Source: Microbacterium terregens
GTDB lineage: Bacteria > Actinomycetota > Actinomycetes > Actinomycetales > Microbacteriaceae
NCBI RefSeq assembly: GCF_039534975.1
Contig: NZ_BAAAWH010000001.1
Location: forward strand, 2,170,001-2,234,000
DNA length: 64,000 nucleotides
Direction: 5' to 3'
Below the pieces are notes generated by a model. That model was not told where the DNA came from and searched no databases. It worked only from the letters and a program-made list of their open reading frames with translations. Each line of letters begins with the position of its first letter. The first letter of the stretch is position 1. Shown one piece after another: positions 1-8,449 of this stretch. Both the position numbers and the translations under genes were made by a program.

Positions 1-348
1 GAGCGCGTCGCGAAAGCCGGTGCCGACGCGGCGACCGTCTGCCAGAGCGGGCACCTCTGCCATCATGCGCGCGGCGTGCGCAGCGGAATGCGCGGTCGCG
101 AGGGGCACACGCTGGGCCACGAGAGCCCACTGCAGAACATGCACGTGGTGATCCCACAGACCGGGGATCAGCCAGCCGCCGTCCGCGTCGAGTACCTCGC
201 CGCGCATGGGCATGACGCCCGCCGGCGCGATGTCGGAGATGATCCCGCCGTTCAGGAAGACATCGACGGCACCGTCCGTCGGAAGTAGAGCACGGCTCGC
301 ACCCGAAACCCGGACTCCGGCGATCGTGCCGACCGTCGCACCGATCAC
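1..348 (-). CDS. Amidohydrolase family protein (N-terminal part)
   Basis: The reading frame runs off the left edge, so only the first 116 codons are present. The translation has a short beta-rich N-terminal region, then a Gly-Trp-Leu-Ile-Pro-Gly-Leu-Trp-Asp strand leading into His-His-Val-His. This is the first metal-binding HxH motif of cyclic amidohydrolases at the start of the TIM barrel. The GTG start overlaps the stop of the upstream PaiB-like gene in a GTGA arrangement, so the two are probably co-transcribed and translationally coupled. The substrate cannot be inferred because the rest of the barrel lies outside the window. Family assignment is good; specificity is unknown. Confidence 0.75.
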   Translation of the reverse strand, partial: MIGATVGTIAGVRVSGASRALLPTDGAVDVFLNGGIISDIAPAGVMPMRGEVLDADGGWLIPGLWDHHVHVLQWALVAQRVPLATAHSAAHAARMMAEVPALADGRRVGTGFRDAL

Positions 349-980
349 GCGCGCGCCATCGCGTCGTGGGCGCGGCGCATCTCGGCCGCCAACGCGGGGT
401 TGGCGTAGGGTCCGTCTGCCTGCAGGTGCGTGATCACCGTCTCGACGACCTCCGTGTCCTTGTTCTGGCTGAGCTTGCGCTTGGCGAGGATCTTCGCGGG
501 GGTCAGTCGGAATCCGACGGTGCCTCGCTCGAGTCGCTGCACGAAGGCGGGGTCGTTGGGGCGCTCCCACATCATGCGAGGCTCCGGCATGCGCGCTTCG
601 AAACGCGCGACCAGGCGGTCGAGCACGGCGAGGTTCTCCTCGGGCGTGAGCACTTCGGGAACGCCGGACAGGTGGGCGGACACGAAGTTCCAGGTCGGGA
701 CGCTCTGCACGTCGCCGTACCAACCGGGCGAGATGTAGCCGTGCGGACCCTGCACGACGATCAGCAGCTCTCGCTCGCCCAGTCCGTGGATCATGTCGTC
801 GGGCTTGCCGACGTGGCCGACGATCGTGAGGTCGTCTCGGTCCTCATCCAGCAGCACGGCGTAGTGCGACGCCACGAGACCTTCGGGTGTGTGACTCACG
901 AGGGTCGCCCATGGATTCTGGTCGATGAGGCGACGCAGCTCCGCGACATCCGTCATGGCGAAGCTCGGGTTCTGACGCAT
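345..980 (-). CDS. PaiB-like FMN-binding negative transcriptional regulator family protein
   Basis: A 211-residue protein of the PaiB/FMN-binding split-barrel family. It carries the family N-terminus Met-Arg-Gln-Asn-Pro-Ser-Phe, then a split barrel with SHTPEGLVASHYAVLLDE and a Trp-Asn-Phe-Val-Ser segment near the middle. Family members are about 200-220 residues, so it looks full length. A longer start at 989 is possible, but ATG 980 lies exactly seven bases after a TAGCAT -10 hexamer and fits a leaderless mRNA. The B. subtilis relative affects protease and sporulation genes, but most members are uncharacterised flavin or haem binders, so a regulatory role here is only inferred from the name. 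The amidohydrolase gene follows with overlapping stop and start. Confidence 0.8.
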   Translation of the reverse strand: MRQNPSFAMTDVAELRRLIDQNPWATLVSHTPEGLVASHYAVLLDEDRDDLTIVGHVGKPDDMIHGLGERELLIVVQGPHGYISPGWYGDVQSVPTWNFVSAHLSGVPEVLTPEENLAVLDRLVARFEARMPEPRMMWERPNDPAFVQRLERGTVGFRLTPAKILAKRKLSQNKDTEVVETVITHLQADGPYANPALAAEMRRAHDAMARA

Positions 981-987
981 GCTGCCC

Positions 988-993
988 ATGCTA
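988..993 (-). promoter_or_regulatory. -10 element (TAGCAT) of the PaiB-like gene
   Basis: TAGCAT on the minus strand ends seven bases before ATG 980, and no ribosome-binding site intervenes. This predicts transcription starting at or next to the A of the start codon. Confidence 0.5.
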
Positions 994-1010
994 CGGTCCG
1001 TCGGCGCGCG

Positions 1011-2009
1011 TCATCTCTGGCAGTAGGGGCACCAGTACAGCTTGCGGGCTGCCATCTCCTCCACGACGATCGTGGTGCCGCACACCCGGCACGGCAGCCC
1101 GGCGCGGTGATAGACCCAGTGGCGATCGTCACGACTGGCCATCGCCGCGCGGTATGCGTCGGGATCCAAGTCGTCCATCGTCATCATCTGGCCGGTCTCC
1201 ACCCCGATCGCGAGGAGGTAGAACCAATCCCGCCAGAGGTGCCGCAGCACCTCGTCAGGAACGTTCCGCCCCGGCGTGTGCGGGTTCTGCCGGGCGCGGA
1301 AGAGCAGTTCCGCGCGGTACACGTTGCCGATCCCGCTGACCACGGTCTGATCCATCAGCAGCTGGCCCACCGGGGTCGGCTTGCGCCGCACCACCGCGAC
1401 GAACAGCTCCTCGCCCTCCGAGACATCGTCCACCAGCGGGTCGGGGCCGAGTTTCGCGATCGTCGCGGCGACCTCATCCGGCGTCTGCAGCTCGCAGGCG
1501 GTCGGCCCGCGCAGATCGGCGCAGGTGACGTCGGTGAGAAGTCGCAGCCGGACCTGACCCACCACCGCCGGGGGCCAGGAGTCGCCGTCATCGGCCAGGC
1601 CGGTCGTCTGCTCGGACATGCGCACGTGCACGCGAGCTCGGCGCGGTGCCCCGATCGAGGTCAGCGAGTTCTCGCCGGCGGCATCCAGAATGGGCACATC
1701 CAGAGCCGTGCCGCGCTGGTTGGTCTGGCCCATCCTGCCGTTCGCCGATGCGATCGTCGGGTCCACCACGATCTCACCGGCGAAATCCCACGCGCCGTAC
1801 ATGCCGAGGTGGACGCGGAGCCACAGATCGTCGTCGAACTCGAGGAACATCTGCTTGCCGACGGCGCGGACCGCCGTGACCGCGCGCCCGGTCAGGACGT
1901 GCGCACCCTCGGCGAACCTCCCCTGAGGACTGGATGCCGTGACTGTGCGCCCGACGAAGTTCCGGTCGAACTGTCGCGCGATCCGGTGAACGGAATGCCC
2001 CTCCGGCAT
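1011..2009 (-). CDS. nei: Fpg/Nei family DNA glycosylase (endonuclease VIII-like)
   Basis: A 332-residue bifunctional DNA glycosylase/AP lyase that removes oxidised bases. The N-terminus Met-Pro-Glu-Gly-His gives, after Met removal, the catalytic Pro1 and Glu2 of the Fpg/Nei family. The middle has the helix-two-turn-helix region (LLMDQTVVSGIGNVYRAELL). The C-terminus is a CxxC-x16-CxxC zinc finger (CRVCG ... WCPYCQR). PEGH and overall length resemble mycobacterial Nei1 more than Fpg/MutM. It is the second gene of an operon: its ATG overlaps the rpiB stop as TGATG. The rpiB-nei pairing is, as I recall, conserved in M. tuberculosis (Rv2465c-Rv2464c). Confidence 0.92.
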   Translation of the reverse strand: MPEGHSVHRIARQFDRNFVGRTVTASSPQGRFAEGAHVLTGRAVTAVRAVGKQMFLEFDDDLWLRVHLGMYGAWDFAGEIVVDPTIASANGRMGQTNQRGTALDVPILDAAGENSLTSIGAPRRARVHVRMSEQTTGLADDGDSWPPAVVGQVRLRLLTDVTCADLRGPTACELQTPDEVAATIAKLGPDPLVDDVSEGEELFVAVVRRKPTPVGQLLMDQTVVSGIGNVYRAELLFRARQNPHTPGRNVPDEVLRHLWRDWFYLLAIGVETGQMMTMDDLDPDAYRAAMASRDDRHWVYHRAGLPCRVCGTTIVVEEMAARKLYWCPYCQR

Positions 2010-2554
2010 CAGCCGGCTTCGGGGTCGAACGAGCTGTCGTCGGCGGCGAGCACGTCCGGCTGGCCCACCGCTGCACGCGGGTCCGGCTCGAGCGACCCGT
2101 CCTGCTCGAAGGCGGCGATCTGGGCGATGCGGCGCGCGTGGCGCTCCTCACCCGAGAAGGGCGTGGCGACGAAGCGGTCGATGAACGATGCCGCCTCCTC
2201 GAACGTGTGCTGACGCGCCCCGATCGCGATGACGTTCGCGTCGTTGTGCTCGCGCGCGAGCTCGGCCGTCGCGATGCTCCACACCAGTGCAGCCCGGATG
2301 CCGCGCACCTTGTTCGCGGAGATCTGCTCGCCGTTCCCCGAGCCGCCGAAGACGACGCCGAGTGCGTCGATTCCGGCTTCCTGGTCGGCGATGACTCCCT
2401 GAGCGGCGCGGACGCAGAACGCCGGATAGTCGTCGAGGGGTTCGTAATCGAGAGGACCGTGGTCCACGACGTCGTGACCCTGACCCGCCAGGTGGTGCTG
2501 CAACTGGGTGGAGAACTCGAGGCCGGCATGGTCGGTCGCGATGTGGATGCGCAT
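2009..2554 (-). CDS. rpiB: Ribose-5-phosphate isomerase B
   Basis: RpiB/LacAB family isomerase that interconverts ribose 5-phosphate and ribulose 5-phosphate in the pentose phosphate pathway. The 181-residue product opens with MRIHIATDHAGLEFS, the RpiB N-terminal strand with the D-H-A-G substrate loop. It contains GVVFGGSGNGEQISANKVRG, the conserved G-[ST]-G-x-G loop and the Asn-Lys segment. In this GSGNGE loop the usual RpiB Cys (GTGIG / CGSG type) is absent, as in actinobacterial RpiBs that use Glu as the base. The tail after about residue 150 is longer and acidic. It heads the rpiB-nei operon, and the ATG sits seven bases after TAGACT, which implies a leaderless message. Confidence 0.93.
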   Translation of the reverse strand: MRIHIATDHAGLEFSTQLQHHLAGQGHDVVDHGPLDYEPLDDYPAFCVRAAQGVIADQEAGIDALGVVFGGSGNGEQISANKVRGIRAALVWSIATAELAREHNDANVIAIGARQHTFEEAASFIDRFVATPFSGEERHARRIAQIAAFEQDGSLEPDPRAAVGQPDVLAADDSSFDPEAG

Positions 2555-2561
2555 GAGCCTC

Positions 2562-2567
2562 AGTCTA
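2562..2567 (-). promoter_or_regulatory. -10 element (TAGACT) of rpiB-nei
   Basis: TAGACT on the minus strand ends seven bases before the rpiB ATG (2554) with no Shine-Dalgarno sequence. This fits a leaderless transcript for the operon. Confidence 0.55.
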
Positions 2568-2614
2568 GGGAGCCGGGCGAGGCGCGGGCGGGCGGTCCGG
2601 AGGTGGAAACGCGA

Positions 2615-2631
2615 TATGATGAAATCATCAT
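2615..2631 (+). promoter_or_regulatory. Overlapping -10 box and ArsR-type inverted-repeat operator
   Basis: ATGATGA-AA-TCATCAT forms a perfect 7-2-7 inverted repeat at 2616-2631. Its left arm overlaps a TATGAT -10 hexamer (2615-2620), and its right arm runs into the arsR start codon at 2630. No ribosome-binding site lies at a useful distance, so the arsR mRNA is probably leaderless. A repressor bound here would block both RNA polymerase and the start site, as expected for autoregulation by the adjacent ArsR protein. Confidence 0.6.
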
Positions 2632-2995
2632 GTCATTCGATCCGCAGCAACGTCCTCTGTACGAGGTCAAAGCGGGGCTGTTCAAAGGCCTCTCGCATCC
2701 GATCCGCATCCGCATCCTCGAACTGCTCTCGAACGAGGTGGAACTGTCCGTCGCACAGCTGCAGGCTGATACCGACCTCGAGGCCTCGCACCTCTCCCAG
2801 CACCTGACCGTGCTGCGCCATCACCACCTCGTCGTGTCCGATCGCCGGGGCAGCCATGTGTATTACCGACTCGCCTACGCGGAGGTCTCCGAACTGCTGA
2901 CGACTGCGCGAGGTCTGCTGCTGCGTATCGTGTCCGCCGATGGCGCACGTGCAGCCGACGCCGCCGCGCTGCCTCCAGTGGGGTCCGCGACATGA
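2630..2995 (+). CDS. ArsR-family winged-helix transcriptional repressor
   Basis: A 121-residue ArsR/SmtB-type regulator. The winged helix covers about residues 15-85: KGLSHPIRIRILELLS (helix 1), then VAQLQADTDLEASHLSQHLT as the helix-turn-helix, then VVSDRRGSHVYYRL as the wing. It has no cysteine at all, so the classic alpha-3 ELCVCDL metal site is absent and an arsenic/cadmium sensor role is unlikely. The inducer is unknown. ATG 2630 is preferred because of the upstream -10; a GTG nine codons upstream is an alternative. Its stop overlaps the sulP start (ATGA), so it probably controls its own expression and that of the transporter. Confidence 0.88.
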   Translation: MSFDPQQRPLYEVKAGLFKGLSHPIRIRILELLSNEVELSVAQLQADTDLEASHLSQHLTVLRHHHLVVSDRRGSHVYYRLAYAEVSELLTTARGLLLRIVSADGARAADAAALPPVGSAT

Positions 2996-4653
2996 GCGCC
3001 GTCGCGAACTACGTGCGCGCCCTGCTGCCCTCTGCCCGCGACTACGCCGGGGTGGGACGAACATGGCGCGGCGATCTGATCGCCGGGGTCACCGTCGGAA
3101 TCGTCGCGCTGCCCCTCGCCCTCGGTTTCGGCGTCGCGTCGGGCGCCGGCGCCGAGGCCGGGCTCATCACCGCCATCGTGGCGGGCGTGATCGCGGCGGT
3201 GTTCGGCGGCTCCCACGTGCAGGTGTCCGGCCCCACGGGCGCGATGGTGGTGGTCCTGGCTCCGATCGTGGCCTCCCACGGGATGGCGGCGGTGGCCCTG
3301 GTGAGCGTGATGGCCGGCATCATCGTCGTTGTCGCCGGCGCAATCCATCTCGGCCGCGCGGTCTCGTTCATCCCCTGGCCGGTGATCGAGGGGTTCACGC
3401 TCGGCATCGCGGTCATCATCTTTCTGCAGCAGGTTCCCGTGCTCGCCGGAGGCGCGTCGGATGCCGTCGCCCACACGAACGTCGTCCTGGCGGCGGTCTC
3501 CTCCCTCGCCGCGGCGGAGCCGGTGTACCTCGCCTGGGCGCTGGGCGCCGTCGTCATCGTCGCCGCCTGCATGTTCCTGCTGCCTCTGCTGCATCCGTCG
3601 ATCCCCGGCTCCCTCGTCGGCATCGTGCTGGTCACCGTCGCCGTGTTGTTCCTCCCGTCACCTCTGGCCGTGATCGGGGGCCTGCCGCACAGCCTCCCGA
3701 TGCCCGCGCTGCCGGCCTTGTCACCGGACACCCTGAGCGCGCTGCTGCTTCCCGCCGTGGCGGTGGCGGCGCTCGCCGCGATCGAATCGCTGCTTTCCGC
3801 GCGGGTTGCCGCATCCCTTGCCGACACCGGCGCGTACGACCCCGATCGCGAGCTGGTCGGCCAGGGGCTGGCCTCGATCGGTGCCGGCCTGTTCGGTGGG
3901 ATGCCGGCGACCGGAGCCATCGCGCGGACCGCGGTGAACGTGCGTGCCGGAGCGAAGTCGCGGCTGGCCGCCGTCACGCACGCCGGGGTGCTTCTCCTCG
4001 TGGTCATGGTCGCCGCAGGACCCGTCGGATCGATTCCGCTGGCGGCGCTGTCCGGAGTGCTCATGGTCACCGCCATCCGAATGGTGCACCTGGCGACGGC
4101 GCGATCGATCCTGCGCTCCACCCGCGCAGACGCGCTGGCGTACGTGGTGACCGCGGTCATCACCGTCTCTGTCGACCTCATCGTCGCGGTGATCCTCGGG
4201 ATGGTCGTGGCGGGCTTCTTCGCGATCCGCGGCCTCTCACGCGCAACCGGCGTCCACCGCGAGCCGATCGAGGGGGCTCCCGAGGCGGGCGACGACCGCA
4301 TCGCCGTCATCCGTCTGGACGGCCCGCTGTTCTTCGCGGCGGCGGACCGGGTGCTCGCCGAGGTCACCGCACTGGACGGTGTGGCCGTCGTGATCCTGCG
4401 GATGTCCCAGCTGGAGCTGGTCGACGCGACCGGCGCGCACGTGCTGACGGAGATCGTGAAGCAGCTCGAGCGCCGCGGCGTGACCGTACTGATCAAGGGC
4501 GTCCGCGAGGGCCATGCGGAGCTGTTCACCACCGTGGGCGTCCTCAGCTCGCTGCGACACAGCAAACATCTCTTCGACGAACTCGCCCCCGCGGTCGCGC
4601 ACGCACGCAGCCATGTCGCCCGCGACGCGGCCGGTCACGGAAGCACGCGCTGA
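2992..4653 (+). CDS. SulP-family inorganic anion transporter with STAS domain
   Basis: A 553-residue SLC26/SulP membrane transporter. The N-terminal transport domain, about residues 25-410, has successive hydrophobic helices, including the family signature region FGGSHVQVSGPTGAMVVVL and a SIGAGLFGGMPATGAIARTAVNV segment. A cytoplasmic STAS domain occupies about residues 430-530 (RIAVIRLDGPLFFAAADRV, then MSQLELVDATGAHVL). Family members carry sulfate, bicarbonate, chloride or dicarboxylates by proton or sodium coupling, and the substrate is not evident here. There is no fused carbonic anhydrase. It overlaps the upstream arsR by four bases and is presumably controlled by that repressor. Confidence 0.92.
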   Translation: MSAVANYVRALLPSARDYAGVGRTWRGDLIAGVTVGIVALPLALGFGVASGAGAEAGLITAIVAGVIAAVFGGSHVQVSGPTGAMVVVLAPIVASHGMAAVALVSVMAGIIVVVAGAIHLGRAVSFIPWPVIEGFTLGIAVIIFLQQVPVLAGGASDAVAHTNVVLAAVSSLAAAEPVYLAWALGAVVIVAACMFLLPLLHPSIPGSLVGIVLVTVAVLFLPSPLAVIGGLPHSLPMPALPALSPDTLSALLLPAVAVAALAAIESLLSARVAASLADTGAYDPDRELVGQGLASIGAGLFGGMPATGAIARTAVNVRAGAKSRLAAVTHAGVLLLVVMVAAGPVGSIPLAALSGVLMVTAIRMVHLATARSILRSTRADALAYVVTAVITVSVDLIVAVILGMVVAGFFAIRGLSRATGVHREPIEGAPEAGDDRIAVIRLDGPLFFAAADRVLAEVTALDGVAVVILRMSQLELVDATGAHVLTEIVKQLERRGVTVLIKGVREGHAELFTTVGVLSSLRHSKHLFDELAPAVAHARSHVARDAAGHGSTR

Positions 4654-4655
4654 CG

Positions 4656-4661
4656 TAGGCT
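4656..4661 (+). promoter_or_regulatory. Possible -10 element (TAGGCT) for pepN
   Basis: TAGGCT lies about 70 bases upstream of the pepN GTG. A promoter here would give a normal 5' leader with the Shine-Dalgarno-like CGGGAG just before GTG 4730. No clear -35 element is seen. Confidence 0.3.
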
Positions 4662-4729
4662 GGGGAGGTTGCCAGCGTCGGCCATCCGCCGCTCTCGTGA
4701 CATCCGACCCCTACACATCGGGAGCTGCC

Positions 4730-7273
4730 GTGCCTGGAGAGAACCTCACCCGCATCGAGGCGCAGGAGCGCCGCGCGATCGTCGACACCCACTCGTACGA
4801 CGTCGCACTCGACCTGACGAAGGGCCCCGAAGTCTTCGGCTCCCGCACGGTCGTCACCTTCTCCGCCACGGAGGGCGCCGACACCTTCATCGACCTGATC
4901 GCGCGCGAGGTCCACTCGATCACGCTCAACGGCCGCGACGTTCCCCTCGCGGCGTTCGCCGACTCGCGCATCGCCCTGACCGGGCTCGAGCGTGAGAACC
5001 AGCTGATCGTGGACGCCGACTGCCTGTACACGAACACCGGCGAGGGAATGCACCGGTTCGTCGACCCCGTCGACGACGAGGTCTACCTGTACTCGCAGTT
5101 CGAGGTCCCCGATTCCCGGCGCGTCTTCGCCGTCTTCGAGCAGCCCGATCTGAAGGCCGCGTTCCAATTCACCGTCACCGCCCCCGAGCAGTGGAAGGTC
5201 GTCTCCAACTCGCCGACGCCCGAGCCGAAGAAGCACGGCGATGGACAGGCGACGTGGACGTTCGATCCGACGCCGCCGATCTCCTCCTACATCACCGCGA
5301 TCATCGCCGGCCCGTACGAGGAGGTCTTCTCCGAGCTCACGAGCGCTTCAGGCCGCGTCATCCCGCTCGGCGTGTACGCACGCAGGAGCCTGTGGCAGTT
5401 CCTGGATGCCGACTACATCTTCGAGAAGACCCGGCAGGGCTTCGCGTACTACGAGGAGAAGTTCGACTACCCGTACCCGTTCGCCAAGTACGACCAGCTC
5501 TTCGTCCCGGAGTTCAACGCGGGTGCGATGGAGAATGCCGGCGCGGTGACATTCACCGAGTCCTACGTCTTCCGCAGCAAGGTCACCGACGCGACCAAAG
5601 AGCGGCGCGTGGTGACCATCCTGCACGAACTGGCCCACATGTGGTTCGGCGACCTCGTCACCATGAAGTGGTGGAACGACCTCTGGCTCAACGAGTCCTT
5701 CGCCGAGTGGGCGTCGACGATCGCCACCGCCGAGGCCACCGAGTGGACCGAGGCATGGACGACGTTCAACGCGATGGAGAAGACCTGGGCCTACCGCCAG
5801 GACCAGCTCCCCTCGACGCATCCCGTCGTCGCAGAGATCACCGATCTCGAAGACGTCCAGGTCAACTTCGACGGCATCACCTACGCCAAGGGCGGTTCGG
5901 TGCTCAAGCAGCTGGCCGCCTGGGTGGGCATCGAGGCGTTCTTCGCCGGGGTCGCGCAGTACTTCCGGAAGAACGAGTGGGGCAACACCGAGCTGTCCGA
6001 CCTGTTGTCCGAGCTCGAGGCGACCAGCGGCCGAGAGCTCGGGACGTGGTCCAAGAAGTGGCTCGAGACCGCTGGGGTGAACACGCTCTCCCCGGTGATC
6101 CACGAGGACGCGGCGGGCACCATCACCCGCTTCGCCATCACGCAGACCGCGCCGGCGGACTACCCGACGATCCGCCCGCACCGCCTCGGGGTCGGCTTCT
6201 ACAACGTCACCGACAGTGCGCTCGAGCGGGTGCACCACGTCGAGCTGGATGTCGACGGCGACCTCACCGAGGTGCCCGAGCTGAAGGGCCAGCGGCGCCC
6301 GGACCTCGTGCTCCTGAACGACGAAGATCTCGCGTACGCGAAGATCCGGCTCGACGAGCGCTCCCTCGAAACCGCGATCGAGCACCTCGGCCGGATCGCC
6401 GACCCCCTCGCGCGCTCGCTCGTGTGGGGAGCGGCGTGGGATCAGACGAGGGATGCCGAGTCCTCCCCCAGCGCATACATCGATCTCGTACTGCGCAACA
6501 TCGGCAGCGAGACGGAATCCACGACGGTTCGCACGACCCTCGCGCAGCTGCAGCTCGCGGCGAACACCTACGTGGCGCCCGAGAAGCGCTCGGCGACGCG
6601 CGCAAAGGTCGCGGACGGACTGTGGGCCCTCGCGCAGGCGGCCGAGCCGGGCAGTGACAGTCAGCTCCAGTTCGTGACGGCATTCGCGACTGCGGCGTCG
6701 ACCCCCGAGCACTGGGCGATCGTGGCGGCGCTGCGCGACGGCGAGCGGGCGCTGGAGGGGCTGGAGATCGACACGGACCTGTCCTGGCAGCTGCTCATCT
6801 CCCTCGCTGCGGGCGAAGTCGCGCACGAGAAGACGATCGATGAGGCCCTCGCCGCTGACAACACCGCCAAGGGCGGAGAGTTCGCAGCTCAGGCGAAGGC
6901 GTCGATTCCGCAGCCGGCGACCAAACGCGCCGCGTGGAATTCGATCATCGAGAACGACGACCAGCCGAACACGATCGTGCGCTCGACCGCCCTGGGATTC
7001 CAGCATCCGGCCACCGTCGGCCAGTTGGGCGAGTTCGTCCAGCCGTACTTCGACATGCTGCTGCCGATCTGGAACTCGCGCTCGTACCAGATCGCGCAGT
7101 ACATCATCGTCGGGCTGTATCCTGCGCCGCTGGCCAACCTCGCGCTTCGCGATGCGACCCGCGCGTGGCTCGCGGCGAACCAGGACGCCGCGCCCGCGCT
7201 GCGCCGCCTGGTGGACGAGAACCTCGCCGGGGTGGAACGCGCGCTGGCAGTGCAGGATCGCGACGCGGAGTAG
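4730..7273 (+). CDS. pepN: Aminopeptidase N (M1 zinc metallopeptidase)
   Basis: A cytoplasmic M1 aminopeptidase of 847 residues that trims N-terminal residues in the last steps of protein turnover. It has the exopeptidase motif GAMEN at about 265-269 and the zinc site HELAH at 299-303 with the third ligand Glu322 (HExxH-x18-E). The GTG start at 4730 follows GGGAG at good spacing and matches the family N-terminus (PGENLTRIEAQERR). A 72-codon upstream extension in the same frame overlaps sulP and is not credible. The long alpha-helical C-terminal domain is present. A GC-rich hairpin follows the stop. Confidence 0.95.
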   Translation: MPGENLTRIEAQERRAIVDTHSYDVALDLTKGPEVFGSRTVVTFSATEGADTFIDLIAREVHSITLNGRDVPLAAFADSRIALTGLERENQLIVDADCLYTNTGEGMHRFVDPVDDEVYLYSQFEVPDSRRVFAVFEQPDLKAAFQFTVTAPEQWKVVSNSPTPEPKKHGDGQATWTFDPTPPISSYITAIIAGPYEEVFSELTSASGRVIPLGVYARRSLWQFLDADYIFEKTRQGFAYYEEKFDYPYPFAKYDQLFVPEFNAGAMENAGAVTFTESYVFRSKVTDATKERRVVTILHELAHMWFGDLVTMKWWNDLWLNESFAEWASTIATAEATEWTEAWTTFNAMEKTWAYRQDQLPSTHPVVAEITDLEDVQVNFDGITYAKGGSVLKQLAAWVGIEAFFAGVAQYFRKNEWGNTELSDLLSELEATSGRELGTWSKKWLETAGVNTLSPVIHEDAAGTITRFAITQTAPADYPTIRPHRLGVGFYNVTDSALERVHHVELDVDGDLTEVPELKGQRRPDLVLLNDEDLAYAKIRLDERSLETAIEHLGRIADPLARSLVWGAAWDQTRDAESSPSAYIDLVLRNIGSETESTTVRTTLAQLQLAANTYVAPEKRSATRAKVADGLWALAQAAEPGSDSQLQFVTAFATAASTPEHWAIVAALRDGERALEGLEIDTDLSWQLLISLAAGEVAHEKTIDEALAADNTAKGGEFAAQAKASIPQPATKRAAWNSIIENDDQPNTIVRSTALGFQHPATVGQLGEFVQPYFDMLLPIWNSRSYQIAQYIIVGLYPAPLANLALRDATRAWLAANQDAAPALRRLVDENLAGVERALAVQDRDAE

Positions 7274-7284
7274 CCCCGATTCGG

Positions 7285-7313
7285 TGCCCCGGTCGTCGAC
7301 GACGGCCGGGGCA
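7285..7313. terminator. GC-rich hairpin after pepN
   Basis: TGCCCCGG at 7285-7292 pairs with CCGGGGCA at 7306-7313. The inner self-complementary GTCGAC region extends the stem. There is no U tract, so termination, if any, is not of the classical E. coli type. It lies between pepN and the mscS promoter. Confidence 0.5.
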
Positions 7314-7362
7314 TCGTGCGCTCCGCCGCACGGCGCACAGGTCCCGCCGAGGGGCCTCGAAC

Positions 7363-7368
7363 TAGGAT
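7363..7368 (+). promoter_or_regulatory. -10 element (TAGGAT) of mscS-glbO
   Basis: TAGGAT ends seven bases before ATG 7376. There is no ribosome-binding site, so this selects ATG 7376 as a leaderless start over the upstream in-frame codons. Confidence 0.55.
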
Positions 7369-7375
7369 CGTGACG

Positions 7376-8449
7376 ATGATGTGGACTGCTGTCGACCCAC
7401 CGATCACCGACCCCGAGTTCTGGGGCCAGGTAGGTCGCTTCTTCGGCGACGCAGGATGGAACGTCGCCCGTGTGCTCGGCATCGTGCTCGGCGCCGTCAT
7501 CATCGGCTGGATCCTGAGGTTCGTGATCCGGCGCGTGGTCGGACGCATCGTCAACGGCGCCAAGAGCAAAGCGAACGTCGATGACACCCAGGCCCTGGAT
7601 CGCTCACCGCTCGCGTCGATCCGCCTCGTGCAGCGGACCCGTACCCTCGGGTCGATTCTGCAGAACATCGTGAACGTGTCGATCGTCATCGTCACGCTGC
7701 TGCTGATCGTGAACGTGCTCGCTCCGAACGCCCTGGCCTCGCTGACCCTGCTCACGGCCGCCATCGGCGCCGGGCTCGGATTCGGCGCCCAGAACATCGT
7801 CAAGGACGTGCTCAACGGCATCTTCATCGTCGCGGAAGACCAGGTCGGCATCGGCGACGTCGTCGACCTCGGGCTCGCCACGGGGATCGTCGAGTACGTC
7901 AGCGTCCGTGTCACCACCGTCCGCGACGTCAACGGCACGCTCTGGTACGTGCGCAACGGCGAGATCACGAGGATCGGCAACATGTCGATGGGCTGGTCGC
8001 GGGTGATCGTGGACCTGGCCCTGCCGGTCGGCGCCGACATCTCCGAGGTGGAGGCGACGATGCTGGAGACCATGAAGGACCTCGCGAAGGATCCGAAATG
8101 GCGCACCCGTGTGATCGACAAGCCCGAGGTCTGGGGTCTGGAGTCCGTCTCCGGTGACGCGCTGGTCATCCGGCTCGTGATGAAGACCCGCGCCAATGCA
8201 AAGGATGACGTGGCGCGAGAACTGCGCATGCGCGTGCTGAAGGCAGTCGAGGACATGGGGCTGTCGCTCCCCCAGCTCAACTCGATCACACTGACCGGCC
8301 TGGACGGAGCGCAGCGGGTACGCGGCGCGAACCCACCGAAGACGCGGCCCACGAACATCACCACCGCCCCGTCGGCGCCGGAGCGGCCGATCTGGCGTCC
8401 GAAGCGCACGCCGAAGCAGTCACCCCAGAACCCCGAGGGATCCGCATGA
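7376..8449 (+). CDS. MscS-family mechanosensitive ion channel
   Basis: A small-conductance mechanosensitive channel of about 357 residues. Hydrophobic helices lie at roughly residues 22-45 (VLGIVLGAVIIGWILRFVI) and 95-115 (NIVNVSIVIVTLLLIVNVLA). The pore helix TM3, about 120-150, has the family's glycine/alanine-rich LTAAIGAGLGFGAQNIVKD. The beta domain begins with VGDVVDLG-like residues and is followed by the C-terminal alpha/beta domain. The tail after about residue 320 is basic, proline-rich and variable. It releases solutes on hypo-osmotic shock. The stop overlaps the globin start as ATGA, so channel and globin are co-translated. Confidence 0.92.
   Translation: MMWTAVDPPITDPEFWGQVGRFFGDAGWNVARVLGIVLGAVIIGWILRFVIRRVVGRIVNGAKSKANVDDTQALDRSPLASIRLVQRTRTLGSILQNIVNVSIVIVTLLLIVNVLAPNALASLTLLTAAIGAGLGFGAQNIVKDVLNGIFIVAEDQVGIGDVVDLGLATGIVEYVSVRVTTVRDVNGTLWYVRNGEITRIGNMSMGWSRVIVDLALPVGADISEVEATMLETMKDLAKDPKWRTRVIDKPEVWGLESVSGDALVIRLVMKTRANAKDDVARELRMRVLKAVEDMGLSLPQLNSITLTGLDGAQRVRGANPPKTRPTNITTAPSAPERPIWRPKRTPKQSPQNPEGSA

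Noticed and set aside
366..2213. A 615-codon plus-strand open frame at the left end
   Set aside because: It runs opposite the PaiB-like, nei and rpiB genes, which have clear family motifs.
2940..4658. A 572-codon frame overlapping sulP on the same strand
   Set aside because: It is a +1 shadow with extreme Arg/Gly content; sulP encodes the SulP and STAS domains.
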